Below, piece by piece: positions 8,814-17,214 of a DNA stretch of 64,000 nt. The stretch comes from JAKFFN01 sp964444305 (GTDB lineage Bacteria > Sumerlaeota > Sumerlaeia > Sumerlaeales > Sumerlaeaceae): assembly GCA_964444305.1 (NCBI GenBank), contig CAYUGQ010000001.1, forward strand, positions 40,194 through 104,193, in the 5' to 3' direction. Under the pieces are notes generated by a model that had not been told where the DNA came from, made no database searches, and saw only the letters and a list, made by a program, of their open reading frames with translations. A program made the translations under genes and the position numbers. The first letter of the stretch is position 1, and each line of letters begins with the position of its first letter.

Positions 8814-10838
8814 ATGATTGAACGATTCGTAGAACAGCTAGCCTTCAGTTTGGAAAAGTTCGGCACTGGTGCTTATGCCATCGTGACTTTGTTGGCTCTG
8901 CTGGAGACGCTGATTGTTGTCGGCCAGTTCATCCCGGGCTCCATTTTCCTGGTGCTCGTGGGCTTCTTGTGTTACATGGATGTGTTTGAGTTTTACGGCA
9001 TGGCCATTTCAGTGATCCTGGCCCGGGTTGGGGGGGAATATATTAATTATGCTCTCGGGCGCTACCGGGGCCGGGCATGGTTTCATCCGGAAAGCCGGTT
9101 TCTGAAACCGCGTTTTCTGGAAATGGCTGAGACCCGGTTTGCGGTCAGCGGGGCCAACCTGCTGGTGTGGGGGCAGTTCCTGGGATTTCTCCGTCCGTTT
9201 ATTACGGTGGCCGCCGGAGCGGCGCATTATTCGGTGCCGAAATTTACGATCAGCGTTTCCATTGGAGCGATTTTGTGGGGGATGTTGCACCTTGTGGTGG
9301 GATATGCTTTCGGAGCAAGCTGGGAGCGCGCGGTTGAGTATCTGAAGGATTTCTCGCTTGTCCTCATCGTCGCCATTCCGGTGGCGTTCCTCAGTGGCTG
9401 GGCTGTGCGACAGTTGCTGCAGATGAGCGGTTATCTTTATAAGTTTCTTGAACGGCTGAACCGCCTCATCCGAAACAGCCAGTGGTACCAGTCGTTGCGA
9501 AACCGGCACCCCGCGTTCTTTCCGTTCTTGGAACGGCGGGTGAGCCTGAGCCGAAACTGGGGCTTGGGGGCGACGTTTGGTTTTGCGTGTGCGCTTGCTT
9601 GTCTTGGTGCGTGCCTGGCGCTTTACTGGGATGTTCACACGCGAGATACCTGGTATGTGTTTGATCTGTCCATGGTGAACCTGCTGGCTCAGTTGCGCAC
9701 CCCCGGGGCGGACCACCTTTTTATTATTATCACGAACCTCGGGGCGGTTCCGGTGGTGGCAGGGGTTCTGCTGGCGACGGCGGTGATCTGTTATTTTTGC
9801 GGCCAGCATAAGAGCTTGTTTGTGATTCTGGGTTCGGTTCTGCTGAGCCTGGGGCTTGCGCTGGCGGTGGAATATATCTTTCAGAGGAACCGGCCGGATT
9901 TATCTGTTCGTCTGATCGAGGCGAATGGTTTCAGTTTCCCAAGCAGCCGTTCCACGGTGGTGTTTGCGCTGTTCGGGGCGATTTATTACTGGCTATGGAA
10001 TCACCCCGGCGTGCTGCGGGTGCGGGCGGCGGTCGCGTTTCTGCTTTTGCTGATGGCGTTCCTGGTGGGATTCAGCCGGGTTTACCTGGGAGTGCATTAC
10101 CCCAGCGATATCGTATCGGGTTTTTGTCTGGGATTTGCGGCGGTGCTCACTTGTGGAACTATTGCGGCGAATTGGCCGCGCCTGAAGGATGTGGCGAGCC
10201 GCGCAGATTATAAGGCGGCCTCTATCCTTGCCGTATATGGTCTTGGAGCCTGGCTCTATACCGAGGCACGGCCTGCAAACATCGCCGTGCAGCCGGTGAA
10301 CGTCAGTGGTGGCATTCAAGCGGCAGAGCTGAACGATATTCTGCCGTATCTTCCGCGCAAATCGACAACACTTTTTGGTGCGGCGTATGTGCCGGTTAAC
10401 CTAATTTTGCAGTCAGATCCAGCTCCGGCCAAGGAACTGCTGGAGGAGGCAGGATTTGATCCAGTTGCGTCTCAGGACTTTTTCACCATAGGGGTAGCAA
10501 ATCCGGTTTTTCCGGCATTTGTTAATGGCAAGCCTGCGGCATTTACTTATGAAAAGCGGCTGGAGGGGGGGCGAGATGTGGTGCGGCTGTGGGCCACCAA
10601 TGCGCAGATTAACGGTGAACAGATCTGGGTGGGCTCGATCGTGACTCACGATCAGGAGCTTCGCTGGAAGATGGATATGTTTCAGCAGGTGCCAGATCTG
10701 GATTACTCGGCGGATAAACTGGTGAAAATCTGGGAGGAATTCAACCCGCAGAAGATCTCTGGCTTTCGTCCGCGGGGGCTGTATTCCTGGCGCAACGTGT
10801 TTTTCACGCATGGCGATGCATGGTTTTTTGCCTTGTAA
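8814..10838 (+). CDS. DedA - PAP2 phosphatase - LssY-C fusion membrane protein
   Basis: A three-part membrane protein of 674 residues. Residues about 1-205 form a DedA/SNARE-associated domain, with the FIPGS and GQFLGFLRPF segments of this polyprenyl/phospholipid flippase family. Residues about 290-450 form a PAP2 lipid-phosphatase domain: the first motif ends in QRNRP (about 359) and the third reads SRVYLGVHYPSD (about 420). Residues about 480-670 resemble the LssY C-terminal domain, with its conserved DVVRLWAT region. DedA-PAP2 fusions are thought to dephosphorylate and move lipid carriers or phospholipids. The second PAP2 motif reads PSSRS where most members have PSGH, so the usual catalytic His is not where expected. 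The gene begins 98 bases after the GH3 gene on the same strand. Confidence 0.88.
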   Translation: MIERFVEQLAFSLEKFGTGAYAIVTLLALLETLIVVGQFIPGSIFLVLVGFLCYMDVFEFYGMAISVILARVGGEYINYALGRYRGRAWFHPESRFLKPRFLEMAETRFAVSGANLLVWGQFLGFLRPFITVAAGAAHYSVPKFTISVSIGAILWGMLHLVVGYAFGASWERAVEYLKDFSLVLIVAIPVAFLSGWAVRQLLQMSGYLYKFLERLNRLIRNSQWYQSLRNRHPAFFPFLERRVSLSRNWGLGATFGFACALACLGACLALYWDVHTRDTWYVFDLSMVNLLAQLRTPGADHLFIIITNLGAVPVVAGVLLATAVICYFCGQHKSLFVILGSVLLSLGLALAVEYIFQRNRPDLSVRLIEANGFSFPSSRSTVVFALFGAIYYWLWNHPGVLRVRAAVAFLLLLMAFLVGFSRVYLGVHYPSDIVSGFCLGFAAVLTCGTIAANWPRLKDVASRADYKAASILAVYGLGAWLYTEARPANIAVQPVNVSGGIQAAELNDILPYLPRKSTTLFGAAYVPVNLILQSDPAPAKELLEEAGFDPVASQDFFTIGVANPVFPAFVNGKPAAFTYEKRLEGGRDVVRLWATNAQINGEQIWVGSIVTHDQELRWKMDMFQQVPDLDYSADKLVKIWEEFNPQKISGFRPRGLYSWRNVFFTHGDAWFFAL

Positions 10839-10870
10839 TACCTGCCCGGGGACAGACTATCGGAAAATCT

Positions 10871-10898
10871 GATCCGGGGGAATATATATCCCCGGGTC
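10871..10898 (+). terminator. GC-rich hairpin, possible terminator
   Basis: GATCCGGGG (10871-10879) pairs with CCCCGGGTC (10890-10898), with one G-T pair and an AT-rich loop. It lies 32 bases after the DedA-PAP2 stop codon and 86 bases before the methyltransferase start. No T-run follows, so termination is uncertain. It could instead be a leader element of the next gene. Confidence 0.4.
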
Positions 10899-10984
10899 TG
10901 ACTGTTTAGATCCTGAGAATTATCCCGCAAGGGCGCACGATATGTGCCCTTCAATAGATCTGGAAAGACCTGGAAAGAGCAAAC

Positions 10985-11731
10985 ATGAGCGCACTGAAGC
11001 GGTTTATGATCGACCTGCTGGCGGATCGATTTAACGTCCGCGCGAAAAAGATTCGTGGCAACTGGGGACGTTATACGGAGATTTATAACCGGTGCAAATC
11101 TCACAGTATGCTGGGAGGAGACGGCTACCGCAGCAACCTGCAGATTGTGGACACGTGCCAGGATGTGGAGGGCGATGTGGTGGAATGCGGCGTGTGGAAA
11201 GGTGGGATGTCGGCTGGAATGGCACATATCCTGGGGCCAGGGCGGAAGTATTACCTCTTTGACAGCTTTGAGGGTCTGCCTGAGCCGGGCGAACTGGATG
11301 GCGAATACGCGGTGGAATGGCAAAACAGCGGCGATGCGGAATTGACGTATAACAACTGCACGGCCGATGAAGCGGATGCTGACGCGATCATGCGCGAAAC
11401 CGGAGTGGAGTATGAGCTGGTAAAGGGCTGGTTTCAGGATACGATTCCGGGTTTTGACAAAATCGAAAAGATAGCGGTTTTGCGGCTGGATGGTGACTGG
11501 TATGAGTCGACGATGATTGGCCTGGAAAAGTTTGAGCCACTGGTTGTGCCTGGAGGCATTGTTATCCTGGATGATTATTACTACTGGGAAGGCTGCTCAA
11601 AAGCCGTGCATGATTATTTCTCGAAGACGAAAAGCACGGCGCGGCTGGTGAGCGGTGATGGATTTGTCTACTTCAGGAAACAGGAAGCAGATAGCACTTC
11701 CGGTGCGCGGACGCTGGTGTCGGCTTTTTAA
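10985..11731 (+). CDS. TylF/MycF-type O-methyltransferase
   Basis: An SAM-dependent methyltransferase of the macrocin O-methyltransferase (TylF) family, 248 residues. The SAM-binding region begins with VVECGVWKGGMSAGMA (about residues 62-77), followed by YYLFDSFEGLP (about 90), the family signature. Metal-binding acidic residues are seen in LRLDGDWYEST and VILDDYYYW. In surface-polysaccharide loci, members methylate sugar hydroxyls. The neighbours on the opposite strand (flippase, glycosyltransferase, sugar epimerase) support a sugar substrate. A tandem CTGGAAAGA lies immediately upstream and may contribute to ribosome binding. Its last four bases overlap the convergent flippase gene. Confidence 0.9.
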   Translation: MSALKRFMIDLLADRFNVRAKKIRGNWGRYTEIYNRCKSHSMLGGDGYRSNLQIVDTCQDVEGDVVECGVWKGGMSAGMAHILGPGRKYYLFDSFEGLPEPGELDGEYAVEWQNSGDAELTYNNCTADEADADAIMRETGVEYELVKGWFQDTIPGFDKIEKIAVLRLDGDWYESTMIGLEKFEPLVVPGGIVILDDYYYWEGCSKAVHDYFSKTKSTARLVSGDGFVYFRKQEADSTSGARTLVSAF

Positions 11732-13053
11732 ACCCCCGCACTTTCGTCAGGAGCTGCCGTCGGTGTCGTGGGGGGCGTCAGGCTTTTGAAGGTATTGTTG
11801 CGAACGGCTACCGCTGTGGTGAGGGTCAGAATATAGTTAACGATCAGAGCGACAAGGGCGCCAGTGATGCCATAGGGGGGAATCAGCAGGGCGCTCAAGC
11901 TGTAGTTTGTAATGGCTGAGATTAGGGAGATGACCAGACCCCAACGCATGCCGCGGACGCCTTGCGACGCAAGGATCTGGCCGTAGGTTGTTGTGATGGC
12001 GATGAGAGTGGAGGCGATGGCGAACAGGACGATATAGGTCCAGACGAGGGGAAACTCGCCGCCGGAGAGAGTGACGGTGATCACCAGGACTACGGCAAAC
12101 AGGATCATGATGGGGAAAGCCGCGCGAACCCAGGCAGCGGTGAGGCGACGCCAGATGCCCTGTTTGTCTGAGCTGGCGGAGACTTTCGGGAAAAAGACTG
12201 TATAAAAAATCGTGGTGGCAAAGGTGGCCAGGGCGATGCTGCTCATGCTGTAGAGGCGAAACATGCCTACTTCGTCTTCGCCATAGATCCACTGGATTTG
12301 CAGCGGCTGAATTAGGAATGTGACAATATAGCCGGTGTTGCTGAGCAGGGAAAGGGCACTGTAAAATATGAGTTCTTTTGTGTGTGGGCTGAAAAGATTT
12401 TTGGGGGAGAGCTGGCGTCGGAATCGCCAGATCATGGGCGGAAGGCAAAGGAAATAGGCAAATCCATAGGCGATCAGAGCGGTAGAATAATCACGCCCGA
12501 TAAGAAAATGACCAATGGCCAGACCGGGCAGCAGCAGTGCGGCGAAGGTCATTTCGATTATGCCGCGTTGTCTGAACTCGCTGAAAATCTGGTAAATGGT
12601 GCTAAGCATGGTGTATCCGGAGAACAGCAGTCCTACGCCTATGGCCCAGTATATCTTGGTTTCGTTGAGGCCGAGCTGTTCGCCTATGGTGTCGCGGAGC
12701 ATCCAGAAGATGGCAGTAAAAATTATGGTGGTAAGGCCGGACAGGTAGATGGCTGTGGCTATCACGGGGTCGGGATTGGATTCTCTGGCGGTGTACCGGA
12801 TTATGCCGACGTGAAATCCGAACAGCAAAAAGAGGCTGAGGAGCTGGGAGACCAGCAGGACCACCTGGGCTTCGCCGAATCCCGCGAGACCCAGGTAGCG
12901 TGCCATGATGATTGCGGCGATGCTGGAGAAGACTTTGCTCAGGCTGAAAAAGATGGTGATGACGCTGAGGCTTTTCAGAAACGAATGAGTGCCCGGGCCT
13001 AGGCTCATGCTGCGGTTGCGCACACCGTTGCGCAGGCGGTGCCAAAGTTGCAT
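11728..13053 (-). CDS. Polysaccharide flippase (Wzx/MATE-like, oligosaccharide flippase family)
   Basis: A 441-residue integral membrane protein with about 12-14 hydrophobic segments, typical of polysaccharide-biosynthesis flippases that move undecaprenyl-linked oligosaccharides across the inner membrane. The N-terminal region (FLKSLSVITIFFSLSKVFSS, then MARYLGLAGFGEAQ) carries the usual start of this family, where helix 1 is followed by the LGxxxFG-type turn. It is the last gene of a three-gene minus-strand group (epimerase, glycosyltransferase, flippase). The start lies 34 bases downstream of the glycosyltransferase stop. Its 3' end overlaps the convergent methyltransferase gene by four bases, leaving no room for a conventional terminator. 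Confidence 0.88.
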   Translation of the reverse strand: MQLWHRLRNGVRNRSMSLGPGTHSFLKSLSVITIFFSLSKVFSSIAAIIMARYLGLAGFGEAQVVLLVSQLLSLFLLFGFHVGIIRYTARESNPDPVIATAIYLSGLTTIIFTAIFWMLRDTIGEQLGLNETKIYWAIGVGLLFSGYTMLSTIYQIFSEFRQRGIIEMTFAALLLPGLAIGHFLIGRDYSTALIAYGFAYFLCLPPMIWRFRRQLSPKNLFSPHTKELIFYSALSLLSNTGYIVTFLIQPLQIQWIYGEDEVGMFRLYSMSSIALATFATTIFYTVFFPKVSASSDKQGIWRRLTAAWVRAAFPIMILFAVVLVITVTLSGGEFPLVWTYIVLFAIASTLIAITTTYGQILASQGVRGMRWGLVISLISAITNYSLSALLIPPYGITGALVALIVNYILTLTTAVAVRNNTFKSLTPPTTPTAAPDESAGV

Positions 13054-13087
13054 CAGCGAATTCTCAACCTGATTGGAAAAATGATGT

Positions 13088-14338
13088 TCATCGGGCGTCC
13101 AGGGCCAGAGTCAGAAACTGGTTTCTATAGGTATCCAGGATGTTATCCAGTGCAAAGGGGGAAACGGTTTCGCGCAAGGTGGCGTGGCAGGTCTGCCAGA
13201 ATTGTTCGTTTTCCATCAGGAGGCGGGTAGTGGTTTCTGCCAGGTTTATATCATCGCGGATGCAATAGCCGGGGGCGGGAGGGAGCTCTGCGGCGTCGAC
13301 GGGTTCGGTGAGGATCTCGTTGGGATTGTGATCGTAGGTGATCACGGGACAGCCGTTTTTCATGGCTTCTATGACGACGTTGGAGAAACCTTCTGCTTCG
13401 GATGTTAGAACGAACAGGCGGGCGAGGCGATAGAGCTGGTTAATCTCGCTGGCTGCCACCCCGGGGATCAGGGCGAGATTCGGCAAAGAAGCTGCCTGTT
13501 GCTGAACCTCCCGGAATAAGTCGGGGTGGTTTGGTTCCGGGGGCATAATCATGACAAACTCGTGCTGCGGGAATCGGGAGGCCAGATCGAGGAAGAGGTG
13601 GGGGCGTTTCATGGGATGGGCTCGGCCGACCCACAGGACTGACTTTCTCTGGTCAAAACGGGATTCAATTTCGGACGGATCAGGCAGGGGGTGTCCATTG
13701 GGAATCAGGGTGGTTTTGATTCCGAAATTGTCTGTTAGAGCCGTGGCCTGTCGGGTTGTCTGGACGATTACGAGATCGGCCCTTTTCAGGCAGTGAATGA
13801 AGAATCGCGCCGGCAGAATTCGTCCGCGAAAGATATGGCGGGTCATGTCTTGCAGATTGGTTTCCCAGTCATGCTCGATGCGGAAGACAAATTTAGCGCC
13901 GGTGATCCGGGCGGCCAGCCAGACGATGGATGCTTCTCCGGAGGCGAGCTTTGCGTAGTAGATTTTTGCGCGCTGACGGCGGAGTGTGCGGAAAAAATTA
14001 AAGTAATATTGTCCGACTGCGATGCGGCGCTTGATCCAGGAATCTTGGTAGGTAAGCGCGGGTGGGGGCTGAACGGGATATACGGTTGGGTTCGAGGAGA
14101 CAGGAGTATCGGGGATTCCCGGGGCTAATGTAAGCACGCGGAGATCGAAATTCTGGTCCGATGATAGGGCGCGGGCGAGGGTCCACATCTCGGTTTCTGC
14201 ACCGCCAAACCCTGTTCTTTCTCCCATGGCCAGGGGATAAAGCTGGGTGGCAAAAAATACGATGGGAACGGGCGTGGGTGAAGTTTGAGGTGGTGCATTG
14301 TCAGGGGTAGCAGCCAGATCATCGGCGCCTGAATTCAC
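13088..14338 (-). CDS. Family 4 glycosyltransferase (GT-B)
   Basis: Transfers a sugar from an activated nucleotide donor, probably onto a lipid-linked glycan in the cytoplasm. The N-terminal Rossmann lobe contains GFGGAETEMWTLARAL (about residues 43-58). The C-terminal lobe begins near residue 225 with VLWVGRAHPMKRPHLFLDLA and ends with the EGFSNVVIEAMKNGCPV signature holding the two Glu of the E-x7-E motif. This arrangement is standard for GT4. The start codon is GTG directly abutting the epimerase stop, so translation is probably coupled. Length and motifs are normal for the family; donor and acceptor are unknown. Confidence 0.9.
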   Translation of the reverse strand: MNSGADDLAATPDNAPPQTSPTPVPIVFFATQLYPLAMGERTGFGGAETEMWTLARALSSDQNFDLRVLTLAPGIPDTPVSSNPTVYPVQPPPALTYQDSWIKRRIAVGQYYFNFFRTLRRQRAKIYYAKLASGEASIVWLAARITGAKFVFRIEHDWETNLQDMTRHIFRGRILPARFFIHCLKRADLVIVQTTRQATALTDNFGIKTTLIPNGHPLPDPSEIESRFDQRKSVLWVGRAHPMKRPHLFLDLASRFPQHEFVMIMPPEPNHPDLFREVQQQAASLPNLALIPGVAASEINQLYRLARLFVLTSEAEGFSNVVIEAMKNGCPVITYDHNPNEILTEPVDAAELPPAPGYCIRDDINLAETTTRLLMENEQFWQTCHATLRETVSPFALDNILDTYRNQFLTLALDAR

Positions 14339-15400
14339 TTAAACTCGCCCCTTCAACCCCTCATAAATCTCCCGCATGAGAGCGTGGATGTCGTACTGAT
14401 ACTTCCAGTCGGGGTAGTGCTGCTGGAACTTTGAGACATCGCTGACCCACCAGATGTGATCGCCGATGCGATTGTCGTCGAGATAGGTGATGTTGGCCTT
14501 TTTGCCGGAAATTTCTTCGCACATGGCGATGGCTTCTTTCATGCTGCAATTGCTGTGGCGGCTGCCGCCCATGTTGTAGACTTCGCCGGAGCGGGGCGCT
14601 TTGTAGAAGTGATAAAAGGCATCTACGAGGTCGTGAGAATGGATATTGTCGCGGACCTGCTTTCCCTTGTAGCCGAAAATCCGGTATTCGCGGCCGGACA
14701 TGATGCATTTCATAAGATAGCTCAGGAAGCCGTGAAGTTCTGCGCCCGAATGACCGGGGCCGGTGAGACAACCGCCGCGGAAAAGGCCTGTTTTCATGCC
14801 GAAATAGCGGCCGTATTCTTGCACCATGATGTCTGCGGCTACTTTTGAGGCGCCGAAGAGGGAGTGCTTTGACTGGTCGATAGACATGGATTCATCGATG
14901 CCGCGTTCGTACCAGCGGTGAGATTCGTCGAGTTCCCAGCGGTCTTCTAGTTCGACAAGAGGCAGGTAGTTTGGTGTGTCGCCATAGACTTTGTTGGTGG
15001 AAGTAAAAATGAATGGTGCGTCGGAGCAATGCTTGCGGGCGGCCTCCAGGAGTATCATGGTGCCGGTGGCGTTTACGGAGAAATCTGTCATGGGTTCGCG
15101 GGCGGCCCAGTCGTGGCTGGGCTGGGCGGCGGTGTGTACCACGAGGACAACGTCGCTGCCGTACTCGGCAAAAATTTTGTCGATGGCGGCTTCGTCGCGG
15201 ATGTCGGCATCGTGGGCTCTAAAATTTGGGAACTCATTTTTGAGGCTTTCGGTCGACCAGCGGGTGGAGGCCTCGGGCCCGAAAAAATAGGCTCGCATGT
15301 CATTGTCGATTCCAGCCACGGTGTGGCCTTCCTGGCTGAACCGCCTTACGGTTTCTGCTCCGATCAGGCCGCTGGACCCTGTGACAATCACCACGCTCAT
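14339..15400 (-). CDS. NAD-dependent sugar epimerase, CDP-paratose 2-epimerase-like SDR
   Basis: An extended short-chain dehydrogenase/reductase acting on a nucleotide sugar. The NAD-binding GxxGxxG motif (VTGSSGLIGAE, residues 6-16) is followed by DNDMRAYFFG and TRWSTESL, a subfamily often annotated as CDP-paratose 2-epimerase. The expected YxxxK dyad reads FGASK (Phe182, Lys186), so the usual catalytic Tyr is replaced by Phe. The neighbouring GGCLTGPGHSGAELHG stretch is also subfamily-like. The start at 15400 is chosen because the Rossmann motif then begins at residue 6; a longer frame to 15529 has an unlike, basic extension. It is the first gene of the minus-strand polysaccharide group. 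Confidence 0.87.
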   Translation of the reverse strand: MSVVIVTGSSGLIGAETVRRFSQEGHTVAGIDNDMRAYFFGPEASTRWSTESLKNEFPNFRAHDADIRDEAAIDKIFAEYGSDVVLVVHTAAQPSHDWAAREPMTDFSVNATGTMILLEAARKHCSDAPFIFTSTNKVYGDTPNYLPLVELEDRWELDESHRWYERGIDESMSIDQSKHSLFGASKVAADIMVQEYGRYFGMKTGLFRGGCLTGPGHSGAELHGFLSYLMKCIMSGREYRIFGYKGKQVRDNIHSHDLVDAFYHFYKAPRSGEVYNMGGSRHSNCSMKEAIAMCEEISGKKANITYLDDNRIGDHIWWVSDVSKFQQHYPDWKYQYDIHALMREIYEGLKGRV

Positions 15401-15572
15401 TAATGTGAGTTCCTTAATTTTGATTTGTTTTGGGGGTGGCCGGGCCTTGAAAATGGTGATAAAAAGGCTATCGGCAGACCTCTGAAAATCATGTCGATCG
15501 ACACAATTGCTGCGCAACCTTATTTTCACACTTGAATAGTCCGCTTTAAACCCCTGTTTAATCGTTTCTGGT

Positions 15573-16289
15573 ATGAAGACTCCAACTTATTCCGAATTCG
15601 TTTTGCGCCGTCTACACTCACTGACGGGCGTTATCCCATTGACGTTCTTTATCTTTTTCCACTTTTTCGCCAACAGCACGAGCCAGGGCGGAGAAGAGGC
15701 ATTTGATAGTACGGTCACAGTTTTGCGAGGGGTTCCCTACCTCCTGGCCGTGGAGTGGGCGTTGTTGTTTGCGCCGTTTCTCTTCCACATGCTGTATGGC
15801 ATGTATATCATCTTTACGGCCAAGCCCAACGCGGGCAAGCTGAACTATCGGCGCAACTGGGCCTATGTGTTTCAGCGGGTGACAGCGATGATCGTGTTTG
15901 TCTTTATCATTTATCACGTGATCGGGCTGCGGTTTATTGATGTACATGGCGAGACCGCTGTTTACGCAATCATGCACGAGAAGCTCAGTCAGCCGTTTAC
16001 GTACTGGTGGTATGTGGTGGGTATCGCCTGCACGTGTTTCCACCTCGCGAACGGTCTGGTTACGTTCTGCATGACGTGGGGTCTTACGGTTTCGACTCGC
16101 AGTCAGCGCGCGGCGGAGTGGGGCATGGGAGCGCTTGGTGTGTTGCTTTTTGTTATCGGTATCGGTGCCATTAACGGCTTCTTGAAGGCGGAGCCTGTGA
16201 AGGTGCCCGGCACGAACCTGGAGCCGCCTGTCACCGTTACGTCTGCGACGGCCCCTGAAGCTGCGGACGATTTGGTGGCTTTTAACTAG
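15573..16289 (+). CDS. sdhC: Succinate dehydrogenase cytochrome b558-type membrane anchor
   Basis: A 238-residue membrane protein with five hydrophobic helices, matching the single-subunit cytochrome b anchor of type-B succinate:quinone oxidoreductases. His residues suited to bind two hemes appear in RLHSLTG, FFHFFAN, FHMLYG, YHVIG and FHLANG, one for most helices. It would anchor the SdhA flavoprotein and SdhB iron-sulfur subunit and pass electrons to quinone. No sdhA or sdhB follows: the next gene, 230 bases on, encodes an unrelated protein. The polar C-terminal tail (about residues 205-238) is unusually long. It could belong to a complex encoded elsewhere in the genome. Confidence 0.88.
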   Translation: MKTPTYSEFVLRRLHSLTGVIPLTFFIFFHFFANSTSQGGEEAFDSTVTVLRGVPYLLAVEWALLFAPFLFHMLYGMYIIFTAKPNAGKLNYRRNWAYVFQRVTAMIVFVFIIYHVIGLRFIDVHGETAVYAIMHEKLSQPFTYWWYVVGIACTCFHLANGLVTFCMTWGLTVSTRSQRAAEWGMGALGVLLFVIGIGAINGFLKAEPVKVPGTNLEPPVTVTSATAPEAADDLVAFN

Positions 16290-16518
16290 TTAGCCTGTTG
16301 GACGCGCAAGGCGGTTTGGTTTGCTGTTAAAACAAACCTTGTCAAAATTGCAACTTTTGGGCTTATCAGGTGTCTAGTTCCATATATGGGCGCGTATCAA
16401 ACTGCAGGCTCCAGATATGGTGCCAAAAAAAGCTTCCTTAAATCAAGTCATCCTTGACAGTAGTCCCTTGGAAGCGCTGTGGTTTGATTCGTAAAGTTTG
16501 GGGAAAAAAGGGATTGGG

Positions 16519-17184
16519 ATGAAAAAAACCGGGCCTTCCGGTTGGCGCGGAGTAATGAATCGCAGGCCGCAGCCTAGCGATTTTGGGTTGTCGCCATTGG
16601 CGAACAACGTGGACTCGCTCACCCAACGCGATCTTCACAAGCCTCGCCCTTCCCGTTTGCAGCATGGAATCGGCGGGGGAATGCGATTTTCTGAGGGGCA
16701 TGAGATCAGCGGCTTGGTTCCTGCCAGTTTTTCCAGAAACGTCTTTGCGCGTCAGATTTCGTTGACGACCCCCCGGGTGGTTGTGGGTATTTACTGTACG
16801 GTGCTTTTGACAATCCTGATGGTCAGTCACATCCACCTTCGTTTTCACATCCATGATATGAAAATGCAGGAGCATTCTTTGCAGAGTGTGCAGCAACAAC
16901 TGGAGCGCCGGATTTCGTTTTTGGATCGTGGGGTTGCGAGTCGTATGGGTGATCTTGCGCCGATGAGGGACGTTGCCGTTAATCACCTGAACATGGTGCG
17001 CACGGGTCGCTCCTCAGAGCTGGTTATTGCGCCGCATGTTGCTCAGAAGTATTCTCCGGAGGCTATTGCCGCCGCGACGCAGAGAAACACTCAAACTGCT
17101 TCTTTAGGTGCGGAGGAACCGGTTCTTAACCCCTTCTTCCGGTTTGCTGATTTTGCCATGGCCTTTGTTCCTACAGAGAAGTAG
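16519..17184 (+). CDS. Hypothetical single-pass membrane protein with FtsL-like layout
   Basis: Not recognised as a family member. The ATG at 16519 is preferred to the TTG at 16498. The first 90 residues are polar and probably cytoplasmic. One strong membrane segment follows (about 92-110, VVVGIYCTVLLTILMVSHI), then a His- and Gln-rich stretch (about 110-140) that could form a short coiled coil, and a polar C-terminus. Cytoplasmic tail, single helix and coiled coil is the layout of FtsL/DivIC-like division proteins, but there is no sequence evidence for that role and no division genes lie nearby. It ends 21 bases before the convergent FGE gene. Confidence 0.55.
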   Translation: MKKTGPSGWRGVMNRRPQPSDFGLSPLANNVDSLTQRDLHKPRPSRLQHGIGGGMRFSEGHEISGLVPASFSRNVFARQISLTTPRVVVGIYCTVLLTILMVSHIHLRFHIHDMKMQEHSLQSVQQQLERRISFLDRGVASRMGDLAPMRDVAVNHLNMVRTGRSSELVIAPHVAQKYSPEAIAAATQRNTQTASLGAEEPVLNPFFRFADFAMAFVPTEK

Positions 17185-17200
17185 TGTCAGCGCGGTGGTT

Positions 17201-17214
17201 CTGCCCTAGGGCAG
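17201..17214. terminator. 14-bp perfect palindrome between convergent genes
   Basis: CTGCCCTAGGGCAG is a perfect inverted repeat lying exactly between the membrane-protein stop and the FGE stop. It could fold as a short hairpin and end transcription from both sides, but there is no T-tract, so this call is weak. Confidence 0.3.

Noticed and set aside
10871..10898. Riboswitch-like leader before the TylF-type methyltransferase
   Set aside because: Only one simple hairpin is visible; no multi-stem conserved core was found.
15401..15529. Longer epimerase start giving 43 extra residues
   Set aside because: The extra residues are basic and unlike the family, and the Rossmann motif begins right after the ATG at 15400.
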